Assembly (NCBI GenBank): GCA_934446355.1
Contig: CAKSEC010000007.1
Coordinates: forward strand, 1-64,000
Origin: an uncultured Oscillospiraceae bacterium
Lineage (GTDB): Bacteria > Bacillota > Clostridia > Oscillospirales > Ruminococcaceae
DNA: 64,000 bases
Reading direction: 5' to 3'
Below, one piece after another: positions 13,292-21,056 of the stretch. Each line of letters starts with the position of its first letter. The first letter of the stretch is position 1. Position numbers and translations under genes: made by a program. The notes below the pieces were generated by a model, which worked only from the letters and a program-made list of their open reading frames with translations, was not told the origin of the DNA and searched no databases.

Positions 13292-13564
13292 ATGCCACAG
13301 ACATTAGTGAATATCAGAATGGACGAAGATCTAAAGAAGAATTTCGAGAGCGTATGTGACGAATTAGGCATGAGCATGACGACAGCTATCACGATATTTG
13401 CAAAAAAAATGAGCCGCGAGCATCGTATTCCGTTCGAGGTATCCGTTGACCCGTTCTACAGCGAGAGCAACCAGAAAGCTATATCCCAGAGCATAGATCA
13501 GCTAAAGTCTGGCAAAACCGTAACCAAGACTTTTGAAGAATTAGAGAGAATGGCAAATGAGTAA
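13292..13564 (+). CDS. RelB/DinJ-family antitoxin
   Basis: 90 aa. The N-terminal ribbon-helix-helix TLVNIRMDEDLKKNFESVCDELGMSMTTAITIFAKKM is that of RelB/DinJ antitoxins, with an extended C-terminus ending KTFEELERMANE that would wrap the toxin. GGGGTGATAAT precedes the ATG. The stop overlaps the toxin start by 8 nt (ATGAGTAA). Binds YoeB-like toxin and likely represses its own promoter. It lies just outside attR, 87 bp beyond the prophage boundary. Confidence 0.88.
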   Translation: MPQTLVNIRMDEDLKKNFESVCDELGMSMTTAITIFAKKMSREHRIPFEVSVDPFYSESNQKAISQSIDQLKSGKTVTKTFEELERMANE

Positions 13565-13820
13565 GATAGTATTTACCGAACTGGCATGGGAAGATTATCT
13601 TTACTGGCAGACCCAAGATAAAAAAACGTTGAAGCGAATCAATATGCTACTGCAGGACATAAATCGAAACGGTTATGACGGAATCGGCAAGCCCGAACCT
13701 CTCAGAGGCGACAAGTCCGGTTATTGTAGTAGGAGAATAGACGATACGAACCGAATCGTTTATAAGGTCAGTGACGATAGGATCGAGATCATACAATGCA
13801 AACGTCATTATAATGACTGA
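13557..13820 (+). CDS. yoeB: YoeB/Txe-family mRNA interferase toxin
   Basis: 87 aa with the YoeB pattern: FTELAWEDYLYWQTQDKKTLKRINMLLQDI, GIGKPEPLRGDKSGYCSRRIDDTNRIVY and the C-terminal CKRHYND. The conserved Glu, Arg, His and Tyr positions of the catalytic site are present. YoeB cuts mRNA at the ribosome. Translationally coupled to the antitoxin; terminator at 13831-13860. Confidence 0.92.
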   Translation: MSKIVFTELAWEDYLYWQTQDKKTLKRINMLLQDINRNGYDGIGKPEPLRGDKSGYCSRRIDDTNRIVYKVSDDRIEIIQCKRHYND

Positions 13821-13830
13821 TATTTTACAG

Positions 13831-13860
13831 CCCCCGGAATTTCTCCGGGGTGTATTTTTA
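13831..13860 (+). terminator. terminator after yoeB
   Basis: CCCCCGGA-ATT-TCTCCGGGG then TGTATTTTTA. Confidence 0.8.
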
Positions 13861-13899
13861 TATCATTGACCGAACCGATTCCGACCACGGCAGAAGCAC

Positions 13900-13928
13900 T
13901 TGATTCTCCCATGATTTTCTGCTATAAT
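13900..13928 (+). promoter_or_regulatory. promoter of acylphosphatase gene
   Basis: TTGATT, 17 bp, TATAAT, 35 bp before the ATG. Confidence 0.75.
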
Positions 13929-13963
13929 AATACATAAATACTGAAACAACAGGAGAGATCGCA

Positions 13964-14239
13964 ATGGGTATGGAGAAAGTACGCATTCACTATATTTTTC
14001 ACGGGACTGTGCAGGGCGTTGGCTTTCGGTACAAGGCGTGCTATAGTGCGAAGAACCGTGGAGTAACCGGCTGGGTGAGAAACTGCAGCGACGGCACGGT
14101 CGAGATGGAAGCCGAAGGCTATCCCGCAGATATCGCAGGCGTTATTCGAGAACTGGACGAACATTCTTGGGGGAATATTGAGCGCATTGACTCAGAGAAT
14201 ATTCCGGTCGAGGGCGGTTATGGGTTTGAGATACGGTGA
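13964..14239 (+). CDS. acyP: acylphosphatase
   Basis: 91 aa, a complete single-domain enzyme that hydrolyses carboxyl-phosphate bonds (acyl phosphates) in the cytosol. The P-loop GTVQGVGFRYK carries the catalytic Arg, and GVTGWVRNCSDGTVEMEAEG carries the catalytic Asn. Length matches the family. ACAGGAGAG precedes ATG 13964. It has its own promoter and stands alone. Confidence 0.93.
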   Translation: MGMEKVRIHYIFHGTVQGVGFRYKACYSAKNRGVTGWVRNCSDGTVEMEAEGYPADIAGVIRELDEHSWGNIERIDSENIPVEGGYGFEIR

Positions 14240-14321
14240 GCGTATGCTCTGATGGATACAGCGCAGGATCCTTCTGTTTTAATTACTGCGGTCAATAAGA
14301 CAGATAAGGAAAGGGATTAAA

Positions 14322-14948
14322 ATGGAACTCTACAATGCGATAGAAAAAAGAAGAACGGTTCGTGATTTTGAGAACGAAGTTATTCCTGAGGAAGCCATAG
14401 AAAGGATCATCTCAGCGGCTCTTAAAGCGCCGACAAACGATCACATGAGGGATTGGCACTACATAGTGATTCGGGACAGGAATACCGTGGTTAAGCTGCT
14501 TGAAATAATTCCTAAGGGTATTTCTGAGCAAGATATGGAACAACTCCTGAAAGACTGGAACCTGAACGACGGCGACCAGCAGGCGTTATACAGGAATGCC
14601 GTTCCCAAGCAGCACAGAATGCTGCTGGACGCTTCAGTTGTTGTGATCCCTCTGTTAAAGCAGAAAACCGATATCCTACACCCGGATAATATATCTCACC
14701 TGAACGGCTTTGCTTCAATATGGTGCAGCATTGAAAATATGTTTCTGGCTTCGACTGCGGAGGGATATGGCTGCAATCTTCGCATACCGTTGGGAAATGA
14801 AGCGGAATATGCAAGAGATGTTCTTGGATTTCCTGACGATTATTTTATGCCTTGCTTTATTGGCATAGGCAGACCTAAGCAGGACGCAGCGCCTATCAAG
14901 CAGAAAGAAATTGATGTCCGGGAACGCATACACTGGAATAAATGGTGA
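14322..14948 (+). CDS. nitroreductase-family flavoprotein
   Basis: 208 aa. The start MELYNAIEKRRTVRDFENE is the nitroreductase FMN-binding signature (RRTVRDF), with AALKAPTNDHMRDWHYIVIRD next and FASIWCSIENMFLASTAEGYGCN in the second half. Such enzymes use FMN and NAD(P)H to reduce nitro, quinone or flavin substrates; the substrate is unknown. Usual length. Ribosome site AAGGAAAGG. Separate from the acylphosphatase by 82 bp. Confidence 0.9.
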   Translation: MELYNAIEKRRTVRDFENEVIPEEAIERIISAALKAPTNDHMRDWHYIVIRDRNTVVKLLEIIPKGISEQDMEQLLKDWNLNDGDQQALYRNAVPKQHRMLLDASVVVIPLLKQKTDILHPDNISHLNGFASIWCSIENMFLASTAEGYGCNLRIPLGNEAEYARDVLGFPDDYFMPCFIGIGRPKQDAAPIKQKEIDVRERIHWNKW

Positions 14949-15027
14949 GCCATTTTTCTGATATTATCAGTCGGGAGCGGCTGAGTCATTGTTCCGTATG
15001 GCGAATCTGATATTTGGAGGAAAAAGC

Positions 15028-15462
15028 TTGTACAGAGAATTGGTTTCAGAATTGACAAAGGATAATCAGTGGGTCAAAATTCAGCCGCCGTGCTCTGAAA
15101 GCGCCATAAATACCGCCGAAAAAGCCGTTGGTTATTCCTTTCCGAGGGAACTCAGGGTACTTCTGCAGGAAATGAACGGCGATAACTTTCTTTTGCTGTC
15201 AGCAGAGGAGATCGCGGAACAGGCTAGGCTAAACAGAGCGGTCAAGAAAGAACACAGCGATGAAGATTTTGCGAAAGAACTAGACAGGCTCATCTTTTTT
15301 GCGGGAAACGGCTGCGGGGATTACTACTGCTACTATGCAGACGTTGACGGGGCAATAGACGACGGCGTGATTTATATCTGGGAGCATGAGGAATCTTGCC
15401 TGAAAAAGGCCGCTTCAAATATCGAGGAACTTATCGTCAGGTATTATCACGATGAAATTTAG
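15028..15462 (+). CDS. SMI1/KNR4 (SUKH)-type protein
   Basis: About 144 aa from TTG 15028, which has GGAGGA at good spacing; reading can be extended upstream to 14989 without a ribosome site. The pattern CSESAINTAEKAVGYSFPRELRVLLQEMNGDN ... GNGCGDYYCYYADVDGAIDDGVIYIWEHEE is the SUKH fold used by immunity proteins against polymorphic and nuclease toxins and by other adaptors. No toxin gene lies beside it, so it may be an orphan immunity protein. Paired with the next gene, 15 nt downstream. Confidence 0.82.
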   Translation: MYRELVSELTKDNQWVKIQPPCSESAINTAEKAVGYSFPRELRVLLQEMNGDNFLLLSAEEIAEQARLNRAVKKEHSDEDFAKELDRLIFFAGNGCGDYYCYYADVDGAIDDGVIYIWEHEESCLKKAASNIEELIVRYYHDEI

Positions 15463-15477
15463 GGAGGCGGCTTATCA

Positions 15478-15804
15478 ATGAATAATCCCTTTACTTACGA
15501 GGTTTTTCTGTGGATATTTGAGCATGACGATATGTTTTTGATCGATGAAACTCTGTTCTATTTTGACGATGATATGAATAAGGAAGAACATTATCTTGGC
15601 TGTTTAAGGCAGTTTGAAAAGCCTTATTGGGCGGGATACTGCGATATTCCGGACGGCTGCGAGTTCAGCACTGCATATGAACTGCTAAATGCGCTGATTT
15701 ATAATGGTCGTTCAATAAAAGACAGATGGGAAAATGTTGTTTTTGAGAATATCGGCGGTATATCAACAGAAGATTGGCTGAGATTCAATCAGGGCAAATT
15801 CTGA
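15478..15804 (+). CDS. unknown 108-aa acidic protein paired with SUKH gene
   Basis: Starts MNNPFTYEVFLWIFEHDDMF, rich in aromatic and acidic residues, no membrane span. AGGGAGGCGGC precedes the ATG. It ends 27 nt before the NnrD/E start. No family recognised. Its size, acidity and pairing with a SUKH protein are consistent with a second immunity-type protein, an inference from context. Confidence 0.72.
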   Translation: MNNPFTYEVFLWIFEHDDMFLIDETLFYFDDDMNKEEHYLGCLRQFEKPYWAGYCDIPDGCEFSTAYELLNALIYNGRSIKDRWENVVFENIGGISTEDWLRFNQGKF

Positions 15805-15830
15805 AATCAGTCGGACAGGAGGATATGCGA

Positions 15831-17345
15831 ATGCAGTATGTGGTGACAAATGCGCAGATGAAGAATGCCGAGCGGGAATGCGACAGGGCAGGGACTAGCT
15901 ATTTTCAGATGATGGAGAATGCGGGTACTGCCTGCGCTGAGTATATCAGCGGGCTTATTACCGGCGGCAGGACGGTCATTCTGTGCGGCGCAGGCAATAA
16001 CGGCGGCGACGGGCTTGTGATAGCTCGGCTACTTCACGAAAAGGGACTGAGCGTTTCTGTGGCGGCAGTGTGCGGCGCATTCCGGACAGAGTGCGCACAG
16101 AAAAATCAGGAGCGGCTTCAGGGCGTGAGCATATTCCCGATGGAACAGGCTGCGCAGGTACTTTCGGACGCCGACTGCGTGGTTGACTGCATATTCGGCA
16201 CCGGATTCCACGGGCGGCTTTCCGATACGGCGGCGGATATCATTAGTGTTGCGAATAAATGCGCCGTCAGGGTCGCAGTTGACGTGCCGAGCGGGGTGGA
16301 TTCAGATACTGGCGAGCGTGACGAACGCTGCTTTATGCCGACCCATACTCTTGTGCTTGCGGCAATGAAGCAGGGGCTTATCGGCAATACCGGCTGCTCG
16401 GATATTCTGGGCGAGGTCAGTCTGCTTGATATAGGCATAGGCGAGCGGTTCTTTGAGGGAAACAACGTTGCTTTCCTTGCGGACGAGAGCCTGCGCAGAC
16501 CGTTCCCACCGCATGGCAGGGACACTCACAAGGGCACGTTCGGCAGACTTATAAGCTTTGCAGGAAGTCTTCATTTCAGCGGAGCAGCCTTTATGTGCGC
16601 TTCTGCGGCACTGAGGAGCGGGGTCGGGCTGTATTTTGCCGCAGCGCCCGAAAGTACTGTGAAGATACTGGCTTCAACGCTTCACGAAGCGGTATATTCG
16701 CCTATGCCGGAGGACGGCAGCGGATTTATGTACTTTGTGGACGAAGCACAGCTTTCGGCAGCCGTCATTCCGGTGCTGAAAAAGGCTTCTGCAGTAATAA
16801 TAGGCTGCGGACTTGGGAACACGGAAAGCACACGTCTTTTGACAAAATTCGTCATAAAAAACGCTGCGTGTCCGGTCGTGATAGACGCTGACGGAATAAA
16901 TTCGATTTCCGAGAATATAGATGTACTAAAGGAGCGGACAGGCGATACGATACTCACACCTCACCCTCTGGAATTCAGCCGCATGACCGGAATTAAGCTT
17001 AGCGAGATACAGTATGACAGGCTGGGTACGGCAAGAGAAGCGGCGCAGCGTCTGGGAGCGGTCGTGCTGCTAAAGGGCGCAGACACGGTGATAGCTGCGC
17101 CTGACGGCAGGATCTGCGTGAAATCAGGGGCGTGCAGGGGGCTTTCAAAGGGCGGCAGCGGCGACGTGCTGACCGGTATCATCGGCGCATTTTCTGCGCA
17201 GGGGATAGACTGCTTCACAGCGGCGTGCGCCGGTGCTTACTGCCACTGGAAAGCGGCGGCTATCCTGTCGCAGAGAATGCCGGGTGAGAGCATTCTGCCG
17301 ACCGACGTCATTTCTGCGCTGCCGGAGGTATATTCCGCAAAGTAA
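15831..17345 (+). CDS. nnr: bifunctional NAD(P)H-hydrate epimerase / ADP-dependent dehydratase
   Basis: 504 aa. N-terminal YjeF_N epimerase (GAGNNGGDGLVIARLL; VDVPSGVDSDTGE) repairs the R/S hydrate. The C-terminal ribokinase-like dehydratase (FGRLISFAGSLHFSGAAFMCA, TPHPLEFSRMTG, KGGSGDVLTGIIGAF) uses ADP to regenerate NAD(P)H. ATG 15831 is 8 nt after AGGAGG; ATG 15825 and the longer reading are less suitable. Full length and intact. Metabolite-repair housekeeping enzyme in the cytosol. Confidence 0.95.
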   Translation: MQYVVTNAQMKNAERECDRAGTSYFQMMENAGTACAEYISGLITGGRTVILCGAGNNGGDGLVIARLLHEKGLSVSVAAVCGAFRTECAQKNQERLQGVSIFPMEQAAQVLSDADCVVDCIFGTGFHGRLSDTAADIISVANKCAVRVAVDVPSGVDSDTGERDERCFMPTHTLVLAAMKQGLIGNTGCSDILGEVSLLDIGIGERFFEGNNVAFLADESLRRPFPPHGRDTHKGTFGRLISFAGSLHFSGAAFMCASAALRSGVGLYFAAAPESTVKILASTLHEAVYSPMPEDGSGFMYFVDEAQLSAAVIPVLKKASAVIIGCGLGNTESTRLLTKFVIKNAACPVVIDADGINSISENIDVLKERTGDTILTPHPLEFSRMTGIKLSEIQYDRLGTAREAAQRLGAVVLLKGADTVIAAPDGRICVKSGACRGLSKGGSGDVLTGIIGAFSAQGIDCFTAACAGAYCHWKAAAILSQRMPGESILPTDVISALPEVYSAK

Positions 17346-17397
17346 CGCGTCTTTATCTGCTCCTTATCATGCACGACATCAATAAGGAGGAGATATT

Positions 17398-17949
17398 TTG
17401 AAGCATACAAGAATATCTGCTGCAGTTTGGGCTTCGGCGGGAATACTCATGCTGTGCGGCTGTGACGGCGGAATGCCGTTCGGGTCGTCAAAGCTGCCGG
17501 ATATGACGGCGGGCTGGACGGCGCAGGCGGAACTTTCCTACGGAGATAACACAGCGCAGGCGGAGGTCACACGCAGCGAGCCGGGCTGCTGGCAGTTCGC
17601 ATTCACAAAGCCTCAGGAACTTTGCGGGGTGACCATGCAGCTTGAAAACGGGAAACTCACCGCAAGCTTGGGCGAACTTTCGGTCACGGCGGGCGAGGGT
17701 GATTACACAATGCTGCCCGTGATGATAGCCGATGGTATCGACGGTATTTCTAACGCTGAGAGCGGCACTCTGACAGACGAAAACGGGGTGCTTACCGCAC
17801 GCTTGACCATCGACGGAGCGACCTGTATCGTCACGGCTGATAAAGCGACCGGCGACATAATCTCGTTCAAATCGCCCGACAGCAAGCTTGCGGCATTTTT
17901 CAGCGAGGTCACGCCCTATACAGAGGAAGTCGGGCTTATTGACGAATGA
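17398..17949 (+). CDS. lipoprotein, unknown function, 183 aa
   Basis: Starts at TTG 17398 after AAGGAGGAGA. Signal peptide with lipobox ILMLCGC, so lipid-anchored outside the membrane. The mature part is beta-rich (TAQAELSYGDNTAQAEVTR; GKLTASLGELSVTAGEGDYTM), resembling LolA/LppX-like outer-surface folds in pattern, but I do not recognise a family with confidence. It follows nnr by 52 bp. A hairpin terminator GGAATGCG...CGCATTCC (17965-17988) and repeat copy A follow. Confidence 0.8.
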   Translation: MKHTRISAAVWASAGILMLCGCDGGMPFGSSKLPDMTAGWTAQAELSYGDNTAQAEVTRSEPGCWQFAFTKPQELCGVTMQLENGKLTASLGELSVTAGEGDYTMLPVMIADGIDGISNAESGTLTDENGVLTARLTIDGATCIVTADKATGDIISFKSPDSKLAAFFSEVTPYTEEVGLIDE

Positions 17950-17990
17950 CGTAATACATTTACCGGAATGCGTAGGAGTGCGCATTCCGC

Positions 17991-18093
17991 AGACTGGCGA
18001 TAACCCCTCATCTTCGTCGTCACCCGCCCTACGGCAGGCACAAAGCCTAGCCGTAGGGCGGGTTCCTAGAATCTGATGGATTCTCGCCAGTCT
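17991..18093 (+). repeat. 103-bp structured repeat, copy A
   Basis: Outer stem AGACTGGCGA...TCGCCAGTCT. Variable arm CCCGCCCTACGGC pairs perfectly with GCCGTAGGGCGGG; cap AGGCACAAAGCCT. Sits between two terminators in the lipoprotein/P-type ATPase gap. Confidence 0.92.
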
Positions 18094-18114
18094 GGGTGTA
18101 GACTTTTTCAACAG

Positions 18115-18146
18115 CGGAATGCGTAAAAATACGCATTCCATTTTTT
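18115..18146 (+). terminator. terminator upstream of the P-type ATPase
   Basis: GGAATGCGT-AAAAA-TACGCATTCC then TTTTTT. Confidence 0.8.
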
Positions 18147-18157
18147 ATGTTACCCCC

Positions 18158-18208
18158 TTGACAAACCATACCCCCATGGGTATAATACAAATATACCCAT
18201 GGGGGTAT
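18158..18208 (+). promoter_or_regulatory. metal-responsive promoter with two CsoR-like operators
   Basis: TTGACA (18158-18163), 17 bp, TATAAT (18181-18186). ATACCCCCATGGGTAT (18168-18183) and its exact reverse complement ATACCCATGGGGGTAT (18193-18208) overlap and follow the -10 box. They resemble CsoR-type copper operators (TACCC...GGGTA). No CsoR gene lies in the window. Confidence 0.78.
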
Positions 18209-18234
18209 ACCCGCGGGTCGGCAAGGAGGATAAC

Positions 18235-20199
18235 ATGAAAAAGGTTATGGAAAAGCTAGAAGAATTTCTGGAACTTGGCGGAACCAAAAAGGATATCGTT
18301 CTGTTGGCGATATCGGGCGTTTCGCTGATTCTCAGCCTGACGAACGTTGTGCCGCTGCCGTTCGACATTGCGTGGGTCGCAATTATCCTGTGCGGCGTTC
18401 CGATAATTCTTGAAGCAGTGATCGGGCTTGTGACGAGGTTCGACATCAAGGCGGACGTTTTGGTGTCAATGGCGCTGATAGCTTCTGTGTGCATTCGGGA
18501 GGACTTCGCAGCGGGCGAGGTGGCGTTCATCATGCAGCTTGGTGCACTTCTTGAGGACCTGACCGTCGCACGTGCGAGGGCGGGAATAGAGAAGCTTGTG
18601 AAGCTTACTCCGCAGACTGCACGGATAGTATCATGCGGTCAGGAAAGGGTCGTTCCGGCGGAGCAGGTCAATGCGGGAGATATCCTGCGTGTGCTGCCCG
18701 GCGAAAGCATTCCCGCAGACGGCGTGATAGTGTCCGGACAGACCTCGGTAGATCAGGCGGTCATGACCGGAGAATCAATGCCCGTGGACAAGACAGTCGG
18801 CGACGAGGTGTCAAGCGGCACAGTGAACCGCTTCGGTACATTTGAAATGCGTGCGGAAAAGGTCGGCTCGGACAGTTCTATTCAGCGCATGATAAGGCTC
18901 GTGCAGTCTGCTGACGCAGGTAAAGCAAAGATAGTCGGGCTGGCTGACAGGTGGGCGACATGGATAGTCGTAACGGCGCTTACCGCCGCTGCGCTGACGT
19001 GGATATTCACCGGCGAGATAATACGTGCGGTGACGATTCTTGTCGTATTCTGTCCCTGCGCACTGGTGCTTGCTACGCCGACTGCGGTAATGGCAGCTAC
19101 CGGCAACGCAACGAAGCACGGCTTTCTTGTGAAAGAGGGCGACGCACTGGAACGGCTCTCAAAGGTCAGCGTTATCGCCTTTGACAAGACCGGAACGCTG
19201 ACTTACGGCACACCGGAGGTGTCGGCGGTATACAGCGTTTCCGAGCGGTACGGCGAGGCTGACGTATATGCGCTTGCGGCTGCGGTGGAGCAATATTCTG
19301 AGCACCCGCTCGGAAAGGCTGTCACGGCTTCGTTCAGGCGCACCGGAAATACGTCGGCTGCGGCTCAGGAGTTCACGATGATTCCGGGGCGGGGAGTGGC
19401 TGCGGCGGTCGGAAAGGTCAGAGTTCTTGCGGGCAGCCGTGAGCTTCTGACTGAAAACGGCGTGGCTTTTGAGCCGGACAAAGCCGCCGCCGAATGCCTG
19501 AGCAGGGGCTGTACGCTGACTTATATTGCGGCAGACGGCGAATATATCGGCTCTATCGCACTGTCAGACACGCTGCGTGAGGAAAGTTCGGTGATGGTGG
19601 ACAGGCTGGCGGCTCTTGGAATAACGCCCGTGCTGCTGACCGGCGATAACAAGAGCGCAGCCCGCAGTATAGCGGATAGAGTGCATATTTCAGAGGTTCA
19701 GTCTGAGTGCCTGCCTGAGGACAAGCTATCATACATAGACCGCACGCAGAAGTCCGGCAGTCAGGTGTGCATGATAGGCGATGGCGTAAACGACGCACCT
19801 GCGCTCAAAAAGGCGTTCGTCGGAATCGCAATGGGAGGAGTCGGCAGCGATATCGCAGTGGAAGCGGCGGATATCGCACTGGGATACGCTGAATAAAGCG
19901 TAGCGTAACAAAATCAGTCACGTGAGTATGCTCGCTTGAACGTGACGATTTTGTTTTATTCAGCGTTTCCCCTAGCAAATGATGACGTAAAGGAACTCCC
20001 GCACCTGCTCAGCCTGTCACGGAGAATGATGACGACGATAAAGCTGAATCTCACATTCTCAATGACGCTGAATTTTGCGGCGATAGCCCTTGCGATCACC
20101 GGAATACTCGACCCGGTGATCGGCGCACTGGTGCATAATGCAGGCTCGGTGCTTGTAATAGTAAACTCTGCATTACTTTTGAAATGGAGGAAAAAATAA
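18235..20199 (+). pseudogene. heavy-metal P-type ATPase interrupted by a MITE
   Basis: The start ATG 18235 follows AAGGAGGATAAC. Intact motifs: TGESMPV actuator, membrane CPC (VFCPCALVLATPTAV), DKTGTLT phosphorylation site, HPLG and GDGVNDAPALKKA. There is no N-terminal HMA domain. After ADIAL the frame enters a 91-bp insertion (19881-19971) with an in-frame TAA at 19894. Past the insertion, in the same frame, the protein resumes as ANDDVKELPHLLSLSRR ... with the last two helices. The N-terminal product (553 aa) lacks these helices and is probably inactive. CsoR-like operators suggest copper(I) export; the exact metal is uncertain. A 58-aa gene overlaps the old stop codon. Confidence 0.9.
19881..19971. 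mobile_element. 91-bp palindromic MITE in the P-type ATPase
   Basis: Terminal inverted repeats GGGATACGCTGAATAAA and GGGAAACGCTGAATAAA (one mismatch) continue inward as further complementarity (AACAAAATC, GTCACGT). Flanking CT on both sides is a likely 2-bp target duplication, so net gain is 93 bp and the frame is kept; removal of 93 bp restores ADIALANDD. Confidence 0.88.
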
Positions 20200-20375
20200 T
20201 GGCGGTAAGCATTATCGGAATGGTGATAGGACTTGTTGTGGCAATAACGGGTCTGGTGTATCTCGGAAAAGCAAAGGGCGACAAAGAATCTCAGAAAATA
20301 TACGGGATAATTTCGGGTGTAGGCGGGCTGGTGTTCGTTGGAATGCTGGTAAAGCTTCTGCTTGAAGTGCTCTGA
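20199..20375 (+). CDS. small membrane protein, 58 aa
   Basis: ATG 20199 overlaps the ATPase stop (TAATG), with GGAGG upstream. Two hydrophobic segments (SIIGMVIGLVVAITGLVYL and GLVFVGMLVKLLLEVL) around a charged KAKGDKESQK loop. It was translationally coupled to the ATPase, so it may be an accessory of metal transport. Its expression may now be reduced because ribosomes stop in the MITE. Unrecognised. Confidence 0.7.
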   Translation: MAVSIIGMVIGLVVAITGLVYLGKAKGDKESQKIYGIISGVGGLVFVGMLVKLLLEVL

Positions 20376-20416
20376 AAACAAGTTCCGGCAGGTAAATGAT
20401 CCTGCCGGAGTTTATA

Positions 20417-21004
20417 TTATTCGCTCTCCGCTATTTCCTCAATAATGCTGCGTATTTCGTCCCTGCCCTCGCCAGTCTGCGCTGAAAACTCTATCATTGT
20501 GATATCATCGGCGCAGGGAAGTTCGGTCTGCAGTGCTGAACGACGTTCCTCACGCTGCCGCTTTGAAAGCTTGTCCGCTTTGGTGAGCACTATCACGAAA
20601 GGTATTTCGCTATCGATAAGGAAGTTCACCATCATGAGGTCGTCGGCGGTCGGCGGGTGTCGGAAGTCGATAAGCTGGAATATCAGCGCAAGCTGTCTGT
20701 CGTCGTGCAGGTAGCCTTCGATAAGCCCCGCCCAGCGTTCCTTTTCAGATTTGGACACCTTTGCGTAGCCATAGCCGGGCAGGTCCACAAAGAACAGTTC
20801 GTCAAGGGTGTAGAAATTGATCGTGGCAGTCTTGCCGGGTACTGCGCTGACCCTTGCGAGCGACTTGCGGTTGAATATCTTGTTGATAAGCGAGGATTTG
20901 CCTACATTAGATCTGCCGGAAAACGCTATTTCAGTGCGCTCTGATGGCGGTATCTGGCTGAAGCTGCCGTAAGAAGTGTAAAACTGGGCATTGTTGTAGT
21001 TCAT
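20417..21004 (-). CDS. ysxC: ribosome-biogenesis GTPase YsxC/EngB
   Basis: 195 aa TRAFAC GTPase: G1 GRSNVGKSSLINKIF, G3 DLPGYGYAK, G4 TKADKL, G5 SAQTGEG. EngB/YsxC helps late assembly of the large ribosomal subunit and is often next to lon in Firmicutes, as here (52 bp away, same strand). Full length. Probably co-transcribed with lon. Confidence 0.95.
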   Translation of the reverse strand: MNYNNAQFYTSYGSFSQIPPSERTEIAFSGRSNVGKSSLINKIFNRKSLARVSAVPGKTATINFYTLDELFFVDLPGYGYAKVSKSEKERWAGLIEGYLHDDRQLALIFQLIDFRHPPTADDLMMVNFLIDSEIPFVIVLTKADKLSKRQREERRSALQTELPCADDITMIEFSAQTGEGRDEIRSIIEEIAESE

Positions 21005-21056
21005 ATGTCACCTATTAGGGCAGGCTGTCAACGCCTGCCCTGTTTTAATGTCTATT

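Noticed and set aside
19936..20199. Independent 87-aa membrane protein
   Set aside because: It is the C-terminus of the interrupted P-type ATPase; its first residues are MITE sequence.
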